64,000 nucleotides of DNA from Methanomassiliicoccus luminyensis B10 (GTDB taxonomy: Archaea > Thermoplasmatota > Thermoplasmata > Methanomassiliicoccales > Methanomassiliicoccaceae): the NCBI RefSeq assembly GCF_000308215.1, contig NZ_CAJE01000004.1:62001-126000 (forward strand), read 5' to 3'. The notes under the pieces are model-generated. The model saw only the letters and a program-made list of their open reading frames with translations, did not search any database and was not told the DNA's origin. Positions 45,199 to 53,864 of this stretch are shown in pieces. Every line of letters starts with the position of its first letter. The stretch's first letter is position 1. The translations under genes and the position numbers were made by a program.

Positions 45199-46491
45199 AT
45201 GGATGCGACCATGGTGTTCTTGATAGGGTCCGTGGCCCTGCTCGTAGGGTTCACGGCGGACTATCTGTTCAGGCGATACAAGGCCCCGGACGTGCTGATC
45301 CTCATCGCGTTCGGGGCGGCCCTCGGGCCGGCCTTCACCGGCCTTATCAACGAATCCATGGCCCAGAGCATGACCGTACTGACACCCTACGTGGCGACCC
45401 TGGCCCTGGTCGTGATAATGTTCCATGCGGGGATGGGCCTCCATATCAGGGAGGTGCTGACCTCCCTCAACCGGGCGCTGGTCCAGACCGTGGTCGCCTT
45501 CATGATATCCCTGGCCCTGGTGGCGGGGATATGTTTCTTCGCCCTGCGGTGGGACCTCATGACCTCGCTGCTCATGGGCGCCATCCTCGGCGGCACCAGC
45601 GCGGCAATCGTCATCCCGCTGATCAACGGCCTCAAGGTCTCCGGGAACGCCAAGATCATTCTCACTCTCGAGTCGGCCATCGTGGACGTCCTCTCCGTGA
45701 TCGTGGCGATGGTGCTTATCGGGGTCATACTCTCGGGGAAGGCCGACCTGGGCGGGATCGCGGTGATGATGGTGTCGACCTTCCTGATCTCCATTCTGGC
45801 AGGCTTCGTGGCCGGACTTATCTGGCTAAAGGTCCTGTCCAGACTCTCGGGGAAGCCGTTCTCCTACATGGTCACCTTGGGGGTCATGCTGGGCGTGTAC
45901 GCGATGACCGAGGTGCTGGTCGGGGGGACCGGCGGGGGAACGCTGGCGGCGCTGGTATTCGGTCTGACCCTGTCCAATGGCGAGGAGCTGGCCAGCATCC
46001 TCCGGAGGGATGCCCGCAACTACGTCTGTGACGAGCACATCAGCACCCTTCACGACGAGATCACCTTCTTTGTCCGGACCTTCTTCTTCATCTACCTGGG
46101 CATTGTGGTGACGACCATGTCCGTCACCATGTTCCACATCGCGGCGGGGGTGACAATGTCCGTGGCCATCATCCTGGGCCGGTATCTCTGCACCCGCCAC
46201 TTCTCCCGGCGCCTGGTGTCCACCAAGATCGACCGGGAGGCCATGATGTTCATGATGCCCCGGGGCCTGTGCGCGGCGGTCCTGGCGTCCCTCCCCCTGT
46301 CCATGGGGGCGGTGAGCGTGGAGATGGGAGAGGCGATCATGGGGGCCGTTACCATCGTGATCCTGATCACCACTGCGGTGGCCTCGTTCGGCGCGTTCTA
46401 CATGCACCGCGGCCTGGCAAAAGAGGAGAAGGCCGCAGAACTCGCGACGCTCTCGCCCCCCGCCGAGGGGCCGTCCGGGGGGCAGGCATGA
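45199..46491 (+). CDS. Cation/proton antiporter, second type
   Basis: 430 residues from ATG at 45199, about 12 membrane helices. The family is CPA (NhaP/KefB-like): RRYKAPDVLILIAFGAALGP at the start, and GGTSAAIVIPLINGLKVS with LESAIVDVLSVIVAM as the ion-binding region. One aspartate rather than two is seen there, typical of CPA1-like electroneutral exchangers. TTTATATA at 45157-45164 gives a short leader. The 330 codons open upstream are antisense of the neighbour. Confidence 0.85.
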   Translation: MDATMVFLIGSVALLVGFTADYLFRRYKAPDVLILIAFGAALGPAFTGLINESMAQSMTVLTPYVATLALVVIMFHAGMGLHIREVLTSLNRALVQTVVAFMISLALVAGICFFALRWDLMTSLLMGAILGGTSAAIVIPLINGLKVSGNAKIILTLESAIVDVLSVIVAMVLIGVILSGKADLGGIAVMMVSTFLISILAGFVAGLIWLKVLSRLSGKPFSYMVTLGVMLGVYAMTEVLVGGTGGGTLAALVFGLTLSNGEELASILRRDARNYVCDEHISTLHDEITFFVRTFFFIYLGIVVTTMSVTMFHIAAGVTMSVAIILGRYLCTRHFSRRLVSTKIDREAMMFMMPRGLCAAVLASLPLSMGAVSVEMGEAIMGAVTIVILITTAVASFGAFYMHRGLAKEEKAAELATLSPPAEGPSGGQA

Positions 46492-46530
46492 ACTCCCGAT
46501 GCGGACCGCCCGCGTGAGCGATCCTGGAGA

Positions 46531-47319
46531 TCAGTCCTTCAGCGGGTGATTGGCCAGGAACCTCAGGATGGCCGGGGCGTACCCCGAGGGCGGGAGGAAG
46601 TGGCCCGCCGCCGGGATGGTGACGAACTTCGCGCCGGGTATGCTCGCGGCAACCTCCTCCCCGAAGTACAGCGGGACCATGATATCCTCGATGCCATGGA
46701 TGACCAGGGTCGGTGCGCGTATATCACGGAGCCGCTCCTTGCTGGTGAAGGCATCCAACGCCTTCTTCTGCCTCGCGTACCCGTCCAGTATGCGGGGGTC
46801 GCACCCGTTGCCGTTCAGGCACATCGACTCCTTGCCCCGGTAATATCCTTCGGTGGAGCACCAGGCGTTCATCATTTGCAGGAAGGTCTCCATGCTCGCC
46901 CCCTCCCGAACGGAATGCACCATCGCATCGATGGCGAAGCGGGAGCGATCGGGCTCCTTGGTGTAGGTGGACATGAGAACCAGTCCGCCGACCCGGCGGG
47001 GATGCCGCATTGCCACCAGCTGGGCCACATTGCCCCCCATGGACCAGCCTACGACATGCGACTTCTCGATGCCCAATGTATCCAGCAGGCCGGCGGCGTC
47101 GTCGGCCAGGTCATCCATGGTGAACGGTGTGCCGTCGTCCTCGGTCAGGCCGCTCCCGCGGTTGTCGAAAGCGATGACCTGGTACCGCTTCTCCAGCAAC
47201 GGAATGGCCTTCTTCCAGTTGTACAGGTCGCCGCTGAAGCCGGTGATGAGCAGCAGCGGCTCCCCCTCGCCGTGGACGTGATAATGTATGTCGGCGCTTC
47301 TTACCTTGACCTTGGGCAT
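46531..47319 (-). CDS. Alpha/beta hydrolase
   Basis: 262 residues from ATG at 47319 (GTG nine bases upstream is possible). Oxyanion region LLLITGFSGDLYNW, nucleophile elbow GWSMGGN (Ser), late acid HGIEDIMVP and catalytic His in AAGHFLPPSG. This is a general esterase/lipase-like fold. It is the last gene of a minus-strand series with an acyl-CoA synthetase, so it could be a thioesterase or ester hydrolase; that is only context. Confidence 0.85.
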   Translation of the reverse strand: MPKVKVRSADIHYHVHGEGEPLLLITGFSGDLYNWKKAIPLLEKRYQVIAFDNRGSGLTEDDGTPFTMDDLADDAAGLLDTLGIEKSHVVGWSMGGNVAQLVAMRHPRRVGGLVLMSTYTKEPDRSRFAIDAMVHSVREGASMETFLQMMNAWCSTEGYYRGKESMCLNGNGCDPRILDGYARQKKALDAFTSKERLRDIRAPTLVIHGIEDIMVPLYFGEEVAASIPGAKFVTIPAAGHFLPPSGYAPAILRFLANHPLKD

Positions 47320-47364
47320 CGGGGCCACGAACTCCGAGGAACTATTTACGGGTTGCCGAACTCG

Positions 47365-49017
47365 TTACGCGTCCGGCCAGCGCTTCGCCGCGTCCTCCCT
47401 CAGCTTGTACTTCATGATCTTGCCCGAGGCGGTCAGGGGGAAGGAATCCACGAAGGCCACATATTTCGGGATCTTGTAGAAGGCGATCTGGCCGCGGCAG
47501 AAGTCCTGCACGTCCTCCGGGGTCATCTGAACGTGGGGGTACAAGATGACATAGGCACCCGGCTGCTCCCCGTATTTCTTCGAGGGCACGCCCACGACCT
47601 GCACGTCCTGCACGCCGGGCATGTGGTGGATGAAGTCCTCCACCTCTTTTGGGTAGATGTTCTCCCCTCCCCGGATGATCATGTCCTTGAGCCGGCCGGT
47701 GATCGAAAGGTAACCGTCCTTGTCCATCATCCCGATGTCGCCGGAGTGGAGCCAGCCGTTCTTGTCGATGGCCTTCTCGGTCTCCACGGGCATTTTGTAG
47801 TAGCCTTTCATGACATTGTAGCCCCGGCAGCACACCTCGCCGTGCTCGCCCGCGCCGCACTCCTTCCCGGTGTCGGGATCGAACAGCTTCACCTCCACCC
47901 CCGGGAGCGGCTGCCCCACCGTGGAGCACTTCTTGTTGATGTCCGGCTCGTCCCAGCGGGTCTGCGTCATGCCGGGCGACGACTCGGTGAGGCCGAACAC
48001 GATGGTGCACTCGCTCATGTTCATCTTCTCCACCACCTCGTGCATGCTCTTCACCGGGCAGGGGGACCCCGCCATGATCCCGGTCCGCAGGGTGGAGAAG
48101 TCGAACTTGCTGAACAGGGGATGATCGAGCACGGTTATGAACATGGTCGGCACGCCGTACAGCGCGGTGCATCTCTCTTTCTCCACTGACATCATGACGT
48201 TGACGGGGTCGTACTTCTCCAGTATGACCATCGTCGCCCCGGTGTTCAGGCTGGACATGACCCCCAGCACGCACCCGAAACAGTGGAACAGCGGCACCGG
48301 GATGCAGATGCGGTCCTGGGGGCCGAAGTTCATGTACGAGCCGATCCAGTAGCCGTTGTTGCCTATGTTGTGGTGGGTGAGCATCACTCCCTTCGGGAAC
48401 CCGGTGGTCCCGGAGGTGTACTGCATGTTCACGACGTCGTAGCAAGAGAGCTGCGACTGCCGCTCCCTGTACTCGGCGTCGGAGGTCTGCGAGGCAACGT
48501 CCATGACCTCGTCCATGGCGTACAGCCCGCGATGCTTCTCCGGCCCCAGGAACAGCACCCTCTTCAGGTGCGGATAGTTCGCCGAACGGAGCTGGCCCCG
48601 GGGCCGCTCCTTCAGCTCGGGCACCAGGTCGTACATCATGGCCAGGTAGTCGGTGTCGCGGTACCCGTCGATAATGAAGATGTTCTCCGTCTCCGACTGC
48701 TTGAGGACGTAGTCGATCTCGGCGCGCTTGTAGTTGATGTTGATGGTGAGCAGGATCGCCCCGATGCGGGCAGTGGCGAACTGCAGGGTGACCCAGTGCG
48801 GAACATTGGTCGCCCACACCGCTACCTTCTCACCCTTCTTCACCCCCAGGGCCATGAGGCCCTTGGCCACCCGGTCGATGGTGGCGGAGAACTCCCTCCA
48901 GGTCTGCCGGTAGTTGCGGTCGGCGTACACCACCGCGTCGGTGTCGGGGCACTTGGCCACCGTTTCGTCGAGAAGCTGTCCGAGGGTCGCTTCCCTGGTG
49001 ATCTCTTGGCGGAACAT
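47365..49017 (-). CDS. AMP-forming acyl-CoA synthetase
   Basis: 550 residues with the adenylate-forming motif YTSGTTGFPKGVMLTHHN, GLTESSPG, the hinge motif SITGRLKDMIIRGGENI and the catalytic lysine in TASGKIMKYKLRE. It activates a carboxylic acid to acyl-AMP, then acyl-CoA; medium-chain or aryl acids are likely by family. Neighbours are a cupin regulator (10 nt upstream) and a 2-oxoacid:ferredoxin oxidoreductase. Together they fit uptake of external acids for amino-acid synthesis by reductive carboxylation, an inference. Confidence 0.9.
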   Translation of the reverse strand: MFRQEITREATLGQLLDETVAKCPDTDAVVYADRNYRQTWREFSATIDRVAKGLMALGVKKGEKVAVWATNVPHWVTLQFATARIGAILLTININYKRAEIDYVLKQSETENIFIIDGYRDTDYLAMMYDLVPELKERPRGQLRSANYPHLKRVLFLGPEKHRGLYAMDEVMDVASQTSDAEYRERQSQLSCYDVVNMQYTSGTTGFPKGVMLTHHNIGNNGYWIGSYMNFGPQDRICIPVPLFHCFGCVLGVMSSLNTGATMVILEKYDPVNVMMSVEKERCTALYGVPTMFITVLDHPLFSKFDFSTLRTGIMAGSPCPVKSMHEVVEKMNMSECTIVFGLTESSPGMTQTRWDEPDINKKCSTVGQPLPGVEVKLFDPDTGKECGAGEHGEVCCRGYNVMKGYYKMPVETEKAIDKNGWLHSGDIGMMDKDGYLSITGRLKDMIIRGGENIYPKEVEDFIHHMPGVQDVQVVGVPSKKYGEQPGAYVILYPHVQMTPEDVQDFCRGQIAFYKIPKYVAFVDSFPLTASGKIMKYKLREDAAKRWPDA

Positions 49018-49026
49018 GGGATGACC

Positions 49027-49590
49027 TCAGAACGGCGTGTACACCACGGCGTAGATGGCCGCCCTCTCGGCGCCCGCGGCCTTCACCAGGTGCGGCACTA
49101 TGGAATTGTAGTAGATGGAGTCCCCGGCCTTGAGGCGGCTGGCCTCCTTCCCGACCTGCACCTCCACTTCACCGGATACCACGATGATGAACTCCTCGCC
49201 CTCATGGGACGACAGGGACTCCTCCCCGTTCGGCTCTATGTCAATATAGAACGGCTCCATGTGGCGATCGGTCTTCCCCTGCCCCAGAGGGTAGTAGCGA
49301 TAGTTCGCTGGCCCCGCGCCGCGATGCGGGGTGCCGTCATCCTTCCTCTCGCCGGCGCGGACGATGACCGGGCCGTCCACGAACTGGTCGTCCATGAACG
49401 TCCCCACTCTCTGGCCCAGCGCCCTGGAGAGCTTCACCAGGACGCTGATGGACGGATAGACCGCGCCGTCCTCCACGTTGCTCACGAGGGCGGCGTCAAG
49501 GCCGGCGTTCTTGGCGAGGTCCTCGACCGACAGGCCGAGCCTCTCGCGGTACGTGCGTATCCTGGTTCCTAGCAGCTGAGACGACGACAT
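49027..49590 (-). CDS. XRE-type HTH regulator with cupin domain
   Basis: 187 residues from ATG at 49590, with GGTGA just before it. HTH: GTRIRTYRERLGLSVEDLAKNAGLDAALVSNVEDG. The C-terminal cupin has PFYIDIEPNGEESLSSHEGEEFIIVVSGEVEVQVGK. This class usually senses a small acid or amino acid and controls adjacent catabolic genes. It sits between the oxidoreductase genes and the acyl-CoA synthetase, both plausible targets. Confidence 0.88.
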   Translation of the reverse strand: MSSSQLLGTRIRTYRERLGLSVEDLAKNAGLDAALVSNVEDGAVYPSISVLVKLSRALGQRVGTFMDDQFVDGPVIVRAGERKDDGTPHRGAGPANYRYYPLGQGKTDRHMEPFYIDIEPNGEESLSSHEGEEFIIVVSGEVEVQVGKEASRLKAGDSIYYNSIVPHLVKAAGAERAAIYAVVYTPF

Positions 49591-49717
49591 GATTCTCACC
49601 GTGACTTCCGTCTATCAAAAAAGGCCATCCAGCCCTTCCGCGGCCTCTCTTCCCGGACGAATCCGCAAGATCGATAATATAGCTTGTCCGCGGATGCAGA
49701 GAGGCTGCCACGCTCGA

Positions 49718-51118
49718 TCATTTCAGGCTCTCCCCGGCCCAGGCCTTGGCGGCCTGGTAGACCTTGCGGTTCCGCTCGATCAGGGCGGGCTTGGCAGAGA
49801 AGCTCTGGTCCAGCGCGGCCAGCAGTTCCTCTTCGGGAACGTCCAGCAGCCCCAGGGCGCTCAGGGCCCCCAGCAGCGCAGTGTTGGCGGCCTTGGGGGT
49901 GCCGTTCTCCGCGGCGATCTTCCCGGCGGGGAACGCCAGCATTCTCACTCCCTCCGGCGCCGCCACCTCTACCGGGATGGACGCGTCGTAGAGCACCGTC
50001 CCGCCCCCGACCACGGCGGGCAGGAACTTCTCCAGGGAGGGCTGGTTCATCGCCACCAGGAGGTCTGGCTCGTCCACGGTGGGAGAGCCGATCTCGCGGC
50101 CGCCCACGACCACCGCGCAGGAGGCGGCCCCGCCCCGCTGCTCCGGCCCGTAGCTGGGGAACCAGGAGACGTAGCGGCCGGCCTTGCCGGCGGCCTCCGC
50201 GATCACCAGGCCGAGGCTCAGGACGCCCTGTCCCCCGAACCCGGAGAACTTCATGCGCCTCTCCCGGAAGGAATCGTCCCTCCGGGGCTCAAGGCCCCCC
50301 TCGGAGGCCCCCAGCAGCTCGGAGATGCCCTTCCGGGGGATCTCCCCGGCCTGGGGGGTAGGCTCCCCGGAGCGGTCGCGGTAGCAGCCCAGGGGGAACA
50401 CCTTCTCCATATGGTCGGTGACGAAGGCCGCCGACTTGAGGGGGTCCATCCTCCAGTTGGTCGGGCACGGCGATAAGATCTCCACGAACGCGAAGCCCTT
50501 GCCGTCGCGCTGGATCTCCAGGGCCCTGCGGATCGCCTTCTTGGCCTGCATGATGCGCTTGGTGTCGGCTACCGACACGCGCTCCACGTACACCGGCGCC
50601 TCCAGCTGGGAGAACACCTCGCATACCTTCAGGGGGTACCCGTTCCTGACCACATCGCGGCCGAACGGCGTGGTGGTGGTTTTCTGGCCCGGGAGCGTGG
50701 TGGGGGCCATCTGCCCCCCGGTCATGGCGTAGATGGAATTGTTGACGAAGAAGCAGGCGAACTTCTCGCCGCGGTTGGCCGCCTGGAAGGCGTTGTTGAA
50801 GCCTATCGCCCCGAGGTCGCCGTCCCCCTGGTAGGCCACGATGACCTTGTCGGGAAGGACCCGGGACAGCCCGGTGGCGACGGCGGAAGCCCTCCCATGA
50901 GGCGCCGCCACGTTCCCGCAGTCGAAGTAGTAGTAGCAGAAGGCGGCGCATCCCACCGGGGACACGAACACCGCGCGGTCCTGAAGGCCGAGGTCCGCGA
51001 GGGCCTCGCCGATCAGCTTGTGCGCGATCCCGTGGCCGCACCCAGCGCAGAACGTGGTGGTCTTGCTTCCGTCCTTTCGGTCGAAGGTATCGTAGAACCC
51101 GGCGGCCTTCTTGATCAT
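49718..51118 (-). CDS. 2-oxoacid:ferredoxin oxidoreductase, fused beta and gamma subunits
   Basis: 466 residues. The first about 270 form the TPP-binding beta subunit: [12 protein letters not shown], the TPP motif [21 protein letters not shown] and [11 protein letters not shown]. From about 288 ([22 protein letters not shown]) it is a gamma subunit, usually a separate protein. The complex splits 2-oxoacids to acyl-CoA, CO2 and reduced ferredoxin, or runs in reverse. The ATG overlaps the alpha-subunit stop by 4 nt. Motifs suggest the 2-oxoisovalerate/2-oxoglutarate group, not settled. Confidence 0.88.
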   Translation of the reverse strand: MIKKAAGFYDTFDRKDGSKTTTFCAGCGHGIAHKLIGEALADLGLQDRAVFVSPVGCAAFCYYYFDCGNVAAPHGRASAVATGLSRVLPDKVIVAYQGDGDLGAIGFNNAFQAANRGEKFACFFVNNSIYAMTGGQMAPTTLPGQKTTTTPFGRDVVRNGYPLKVCEVFSQLEAPVYVERVSVADTKRIMQAKKAIRRALEIQRDGKGFAFVEILSPCPTNWRMDPLKSAAFVTDHMEKVFPLGCYRDRSGEPTPQAGEIPRKGISELLGASEGGLEPRRDDSFRERRMKFSGFGGQGVLSLGLVIAEAAGKAGRYVSWFPSYGPEQRGGAASCAVVVGGREIGSPTVDEPDLLVAMNQPSLEKFLPAVVGGGTVLYDASIPVEVAAPEGVRMLAFPAGKIAAENGTPKAANTALLGALSALGLLDVPEEELLAALDQSFSAKPALIERNRKVYQAAKAWAGESLK

Positions 51119-52167
51119 GCGCGCCCCTCCATCATCCTGGCGGCGCCGTCGATCACGGCCTCCACCTTCACCAGGTTCCCGCCCATGCGGTTGACCAGAC
51201 CGATCCCGGACGGCCGGCGGTCGAGGTACAGCCTCACGTCCTCGCGGTACTGCCCGTTGCTCATCTCCACCACCAGCACCCTCTTCCCGCCGCAGGCGGC
51301 GTTCAGCTCCTTCTCCGGGAACGGGGACAGGGTGATGGGGCGGAACAGCCCGGCCTTGACCCCCTGCGAGCGCAGCCGGTCCACCGCGGAGCGGGCGATC
51401 CGTGCCGCCGAACCATACCCGGTGAGCACTATCTCCGCGTCGTCCGTCAGATAGCTCTCGGCCATGCTGTCCTTCTTCATCGATTCGTACTTATCTTGCA
51501 GCGCAAGGTTGTGCTGCTCATGGCGGTCCGGGTCGAGGTAGATAGAGGTGATGAGGTTCCGGCGGGTGGCCGCATCCCCTTTCACCGCCCAGGACGACAT
51601 GTCGGGCCGGGGCGCTTCTTTCTCTGGCAGCCTGAGCGGCTCCATCATCTGCCCCAGGACGGCGTCGGCGAGCACTATGGCGGGGTTGCGGTACTTGATC
51701 GCCAGCTCGAACGCCTTTATGGTAAGGTCGCACATCTCCTGGACGGAGCCCGGAGCGAGCACGATGCTGCGGTAGTTGCCGTGGCCCCCGCCCTTCACCG
51801 CCTGGTTGTAGTCTCCCTGCTCCGGGCCGATGTTGCCCAGACCGGGGCCGGTCCTCTGGACGTTGATGATCACCGCCGGGAGCTGCGCTCCCGCCAGGTA
51901 GGAGATGCCTTCCTGCATCAGGCTGATGCCCGGCCCGGACGAGGCGGTCATGGCGAGCATGCCGGCGCTGGCCGCACCGTAAATCATGTTGACCGACCCC
52001 GTCTCGCACTCGGCCTGCAGGAACACCTTCCCCAGCTGGGGGAAGTACTCCGCGGCCCCGTGGGCGATCTCGCTGGCCGGGGTGATGGGATATCCGAAAT
52101 ACACGTCGCACCCGGCGTACAGAGCGCCGATGACCGCGGCCTCGTTCCCCTTGACGAACTTCCTCAT
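51115..52167 (-). CDS. 2-oxoacid:ferredoxin oxidoreductase, alpha subunit
   Basis: 350 residues from ATG at 52167, which overlaps the ferredoxin-subunit stop by 4 nt. [28 protein letters not shown] is the classic alpha-subunit start, followed by [25 protein letters not shown]. It binds the 2-oxoacid and the pyrimidine end of TPP. The frame upstream of the ATG is shadow coding from the ferredoxin gene. Confidence 0.92.
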   Translation of the reverse strand: MRKFVKGNEAAVIGALYAGCDVYFGYPITPASEIAHGAAEYFPQLGKVFLQAECETGSVNMIYGAASAGMLAMTASSGPGISLMQEGISYLAGAQLPAVIINVQRTGPGLGNIGPEQGDYNQAVKGGGHGNYRSIVLAPGSVQEMCDLTIKAFELAIKYRNPAIVLADAVLGQMMEPLRLPEKEAPRPDMSSWAVKGDAATRRNLITSIYLDPDRHEQHNLALQDKYESMKKDSMAESYLTDDAEIVLTGYGSAARIARSAVDRLRSQGVKAGLFRPITLSPFPEKELNAACGGKRVLVVEMSNGQYREDVRLYLDRRPSGIGLVNRMGGNLVKVEAVIDGAARMMEGRA

Positions 52168-52412
52168 CGCCTTCCCTCCCTGTCCGCGGTGTGGACCTCG
52201 ATGGCGTAGATCTCCGGGCAATTGTAAAAGCAGATGGCGCAGCCGGTGCAGCCCTCCCCCACGTACTCGGCGGGCACGAAGCCCCTCCGGTTGGGCCGGG
52301 GAGCGGGCCTCAGCACCTTCTTGGGGCAGGCGGCGATGCATCTGCCGCAGCCCTTGCATTCGTCCTCGATTATGACGGGTCGGGGAAGCAGCGTTTCCTT
52401 GGCGGCGCTCAT
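52164..52412 (-). CDS. 2-oxoacid:ferredoxin oxidoreductase, ferredoxin-like delta subunit
   Basis: 82 residues with two [4Fe-4S] motifs: [12 protein letters not shown] and [12 protein letters not shown]. It passes electrons from the TPP site to ferredoxin. First gene of the three-gene operon delta-alpha-betagamma. On the minus strand AAATATAAG (about 52443-52450) is a good TATA box, giving a leader of only about ten bases. Confidence 0.92.
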   Translation of the reverse strand: MSAAKETLLPRPVIIEDECKGCGRCIAACPKKVLRPAPRPNRRGFVPAEYVGEGCTGCAICFYNCPEIYAIEVHTADREGRR

Positions 52413-52519
52413 GGTCCCGGTTCCGAAAAGCTGGAACCTACTTATATTTACGCAAAAATGGAGCGATGCGCCCCCTCCGTCCGCCGCGGCAAGAATGAAT
52501 ACTCCGGGCAGGCATCCAT

Positions 52520-53095
52520 GTGAGCGATAACATGCGCAAGATCACCCTCGGCAAGAAGATGCCGCCGCTGGCGATGCCCATCTGCTTGGTCGGTGCGAAC
52601 GTGGGAGGAAAGCCCAACTTCTGCACCATCGCCTGGTTCACCATGATCGACGACGAGCCGCCCATGATCGGGCTGGTGATGGCCAAGGAGCGGAGGACCA
52701 AGGATGGGATCATGGAGAACCGGACCTTCTCGGTGAACCTGCCGAGCACGGCCATGGCCGCGGCCACCGACCACTGCGGACTGGTGTCAGGCCGCGATGT
52801 CGACAAGTCCGATGTCTTCAAGGTGTTCTACGGCGAGCTCGGCAGCGCCCCCTTGATAGAGGAGAGCCCCGTGTCGATGGAATGCCGGCTCAGCAATGTG
52901 GTGGAGTTCGAGACCACCGACCTGATGGTGGGCGAGGTCGTGCAGGTGCACGTCGACGCCTCAGTGGTCCCGGGCGGAAAGATCGACTATGCCATGCTCG
53001 ACCCGCTGCTATATGCCTCCGGCAGCGCCTACCATTCCCTGGGGGAGAAGAAGGCCGACGCGTTCAAGGTCGGGAGGAACTACCGGAAAAAGTAG
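52520..53095 (+). CDS. Flavin-reductase-like FMN-binding protein
   Basis: 191 residues from GTG; an ATG four codons in (52532) is the alternative. The split-barrel motifs [18 protein letters not shown] and RTFSVNLPS belong to the flavoredoxin/flavin reductase family, which binds FMN and moves electrons. The stop is TAG, only two bases from the end of a convergent paralogue (53098-53664). Confidence 0.82.
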   Translation: MSDNMRKITLGKKMPPLAMPICLVGANVGGKPNFCTIAWFTMIDDEPPMIGLVMAKERRTKDGIMENRTFSVNLPSTAMAAATDHCGLVSGRDVDKSDVFKVFYGELGSAPLIEESPVSMECRLSNVVEFETTDLMVGEVVQVHVDASVVPGGKIDYAMLDPLLYASGSAYHSLGEKKADAFKVGRNYRKK

Positions 53096-53097
53096 CC

Positions 53098-53664
53098 TCA
53101 GCGCTTTTCCGCTATCTTCAGCCGCCGCCCCACGTCCCAGGCCTGGGCGACCGTCTCCCCCAGCATGCGGTAGTGGTTGTCCGGCATCGTCAGCACCAGC
53201 GGTCTCATCCCCAGGAGGTCCGCTTTCCCGTTCTCCACGTACTTTTCGTCGGCGTAGGCGTTCTTGACCTCGCCGACGAAGAGGTAGTGGGTCGGGAGCT
53301 CCAGCGTCCTGGCCACCAGGCACTCCGCGGCCATGGGGGAATCGGTTATCAGCGGGGCCATCTCCAGCTCTCCTTTGAACGTTTCGAACACGTCCGACTT
53401 GTCGGTGTCCCGGCCGGAGAACAGTCCGCAATAGTCGGCCTTCTCCACCATCTCCGCCGTGACCAGGTTGATGGAGAACGCACCGGCCTCCAGAATGCCC
53501 TCCGCGGTGTACCGCCCCTTGGCCACGGCTATGGACAGCTGGGGCGGGCTCATGTTGGCCATGGTGACCCAGCCCGCTGGCATGAAGTTCGGCCTTCCTC
53601 TCACCACGGTCCCCGCCACCACGACGGCCATGGGGAGCGCGGGCATCTCGATACTGACCTTCAT
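53098..53664 (-). CDS. Flavin-reductase-like FMN-binding protein, paralogue
   Basis: 188 residues from ATG at 53664. GTVVRGRPNFMPAGWVTM and FSINLVTAEMVEKADYCGLFSGRDTDKSDVF match the convergent neighbour ([17 protein letters not shown] there), so the two arose by duplication and inversion. Role as an FMN-dependent electron carrier or reductase is by family. CTTATTATG (about 53710-53718) is the likely promoter. The open frame before the ATG has no family similarity. Confidence 0.82.
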   Translation of the reverse strand: MKVSIEMPALPMAVVVAGTVVRGRPNFMPAGWVTMANMSPPQLSIAVAKGRYTAEGILEAGAFSINLVTAEMVEKADYCGLFSGRDTDKSDVFETFKGELEMAPLITDSPMAAECLVARTLELPTHYLFVGEVKNAYADEKYVENGKADLLGMRPLVLTMPDNHYRMLGETVAQAWDVGRRLKIAEKR

Positions 53665-53864
53665 TTGATGTACCTCCGTGTGCACTTCCCACGTCGGAGC
53701 CTCTGGTTCATAATAAGAGCGGCGGCGGCCCTGCGGTCCCGCCCGGGCGGAAGTACCAAAAGGACGGGCCGCGGGGCGCTGACGGATGCAGGTCCCGGGC
53801 TCTCTCACTGCACATGAAAATGGGAAAGGTCGGCATGCGGGCCGGCATCGTTCTGAAAAGGACC

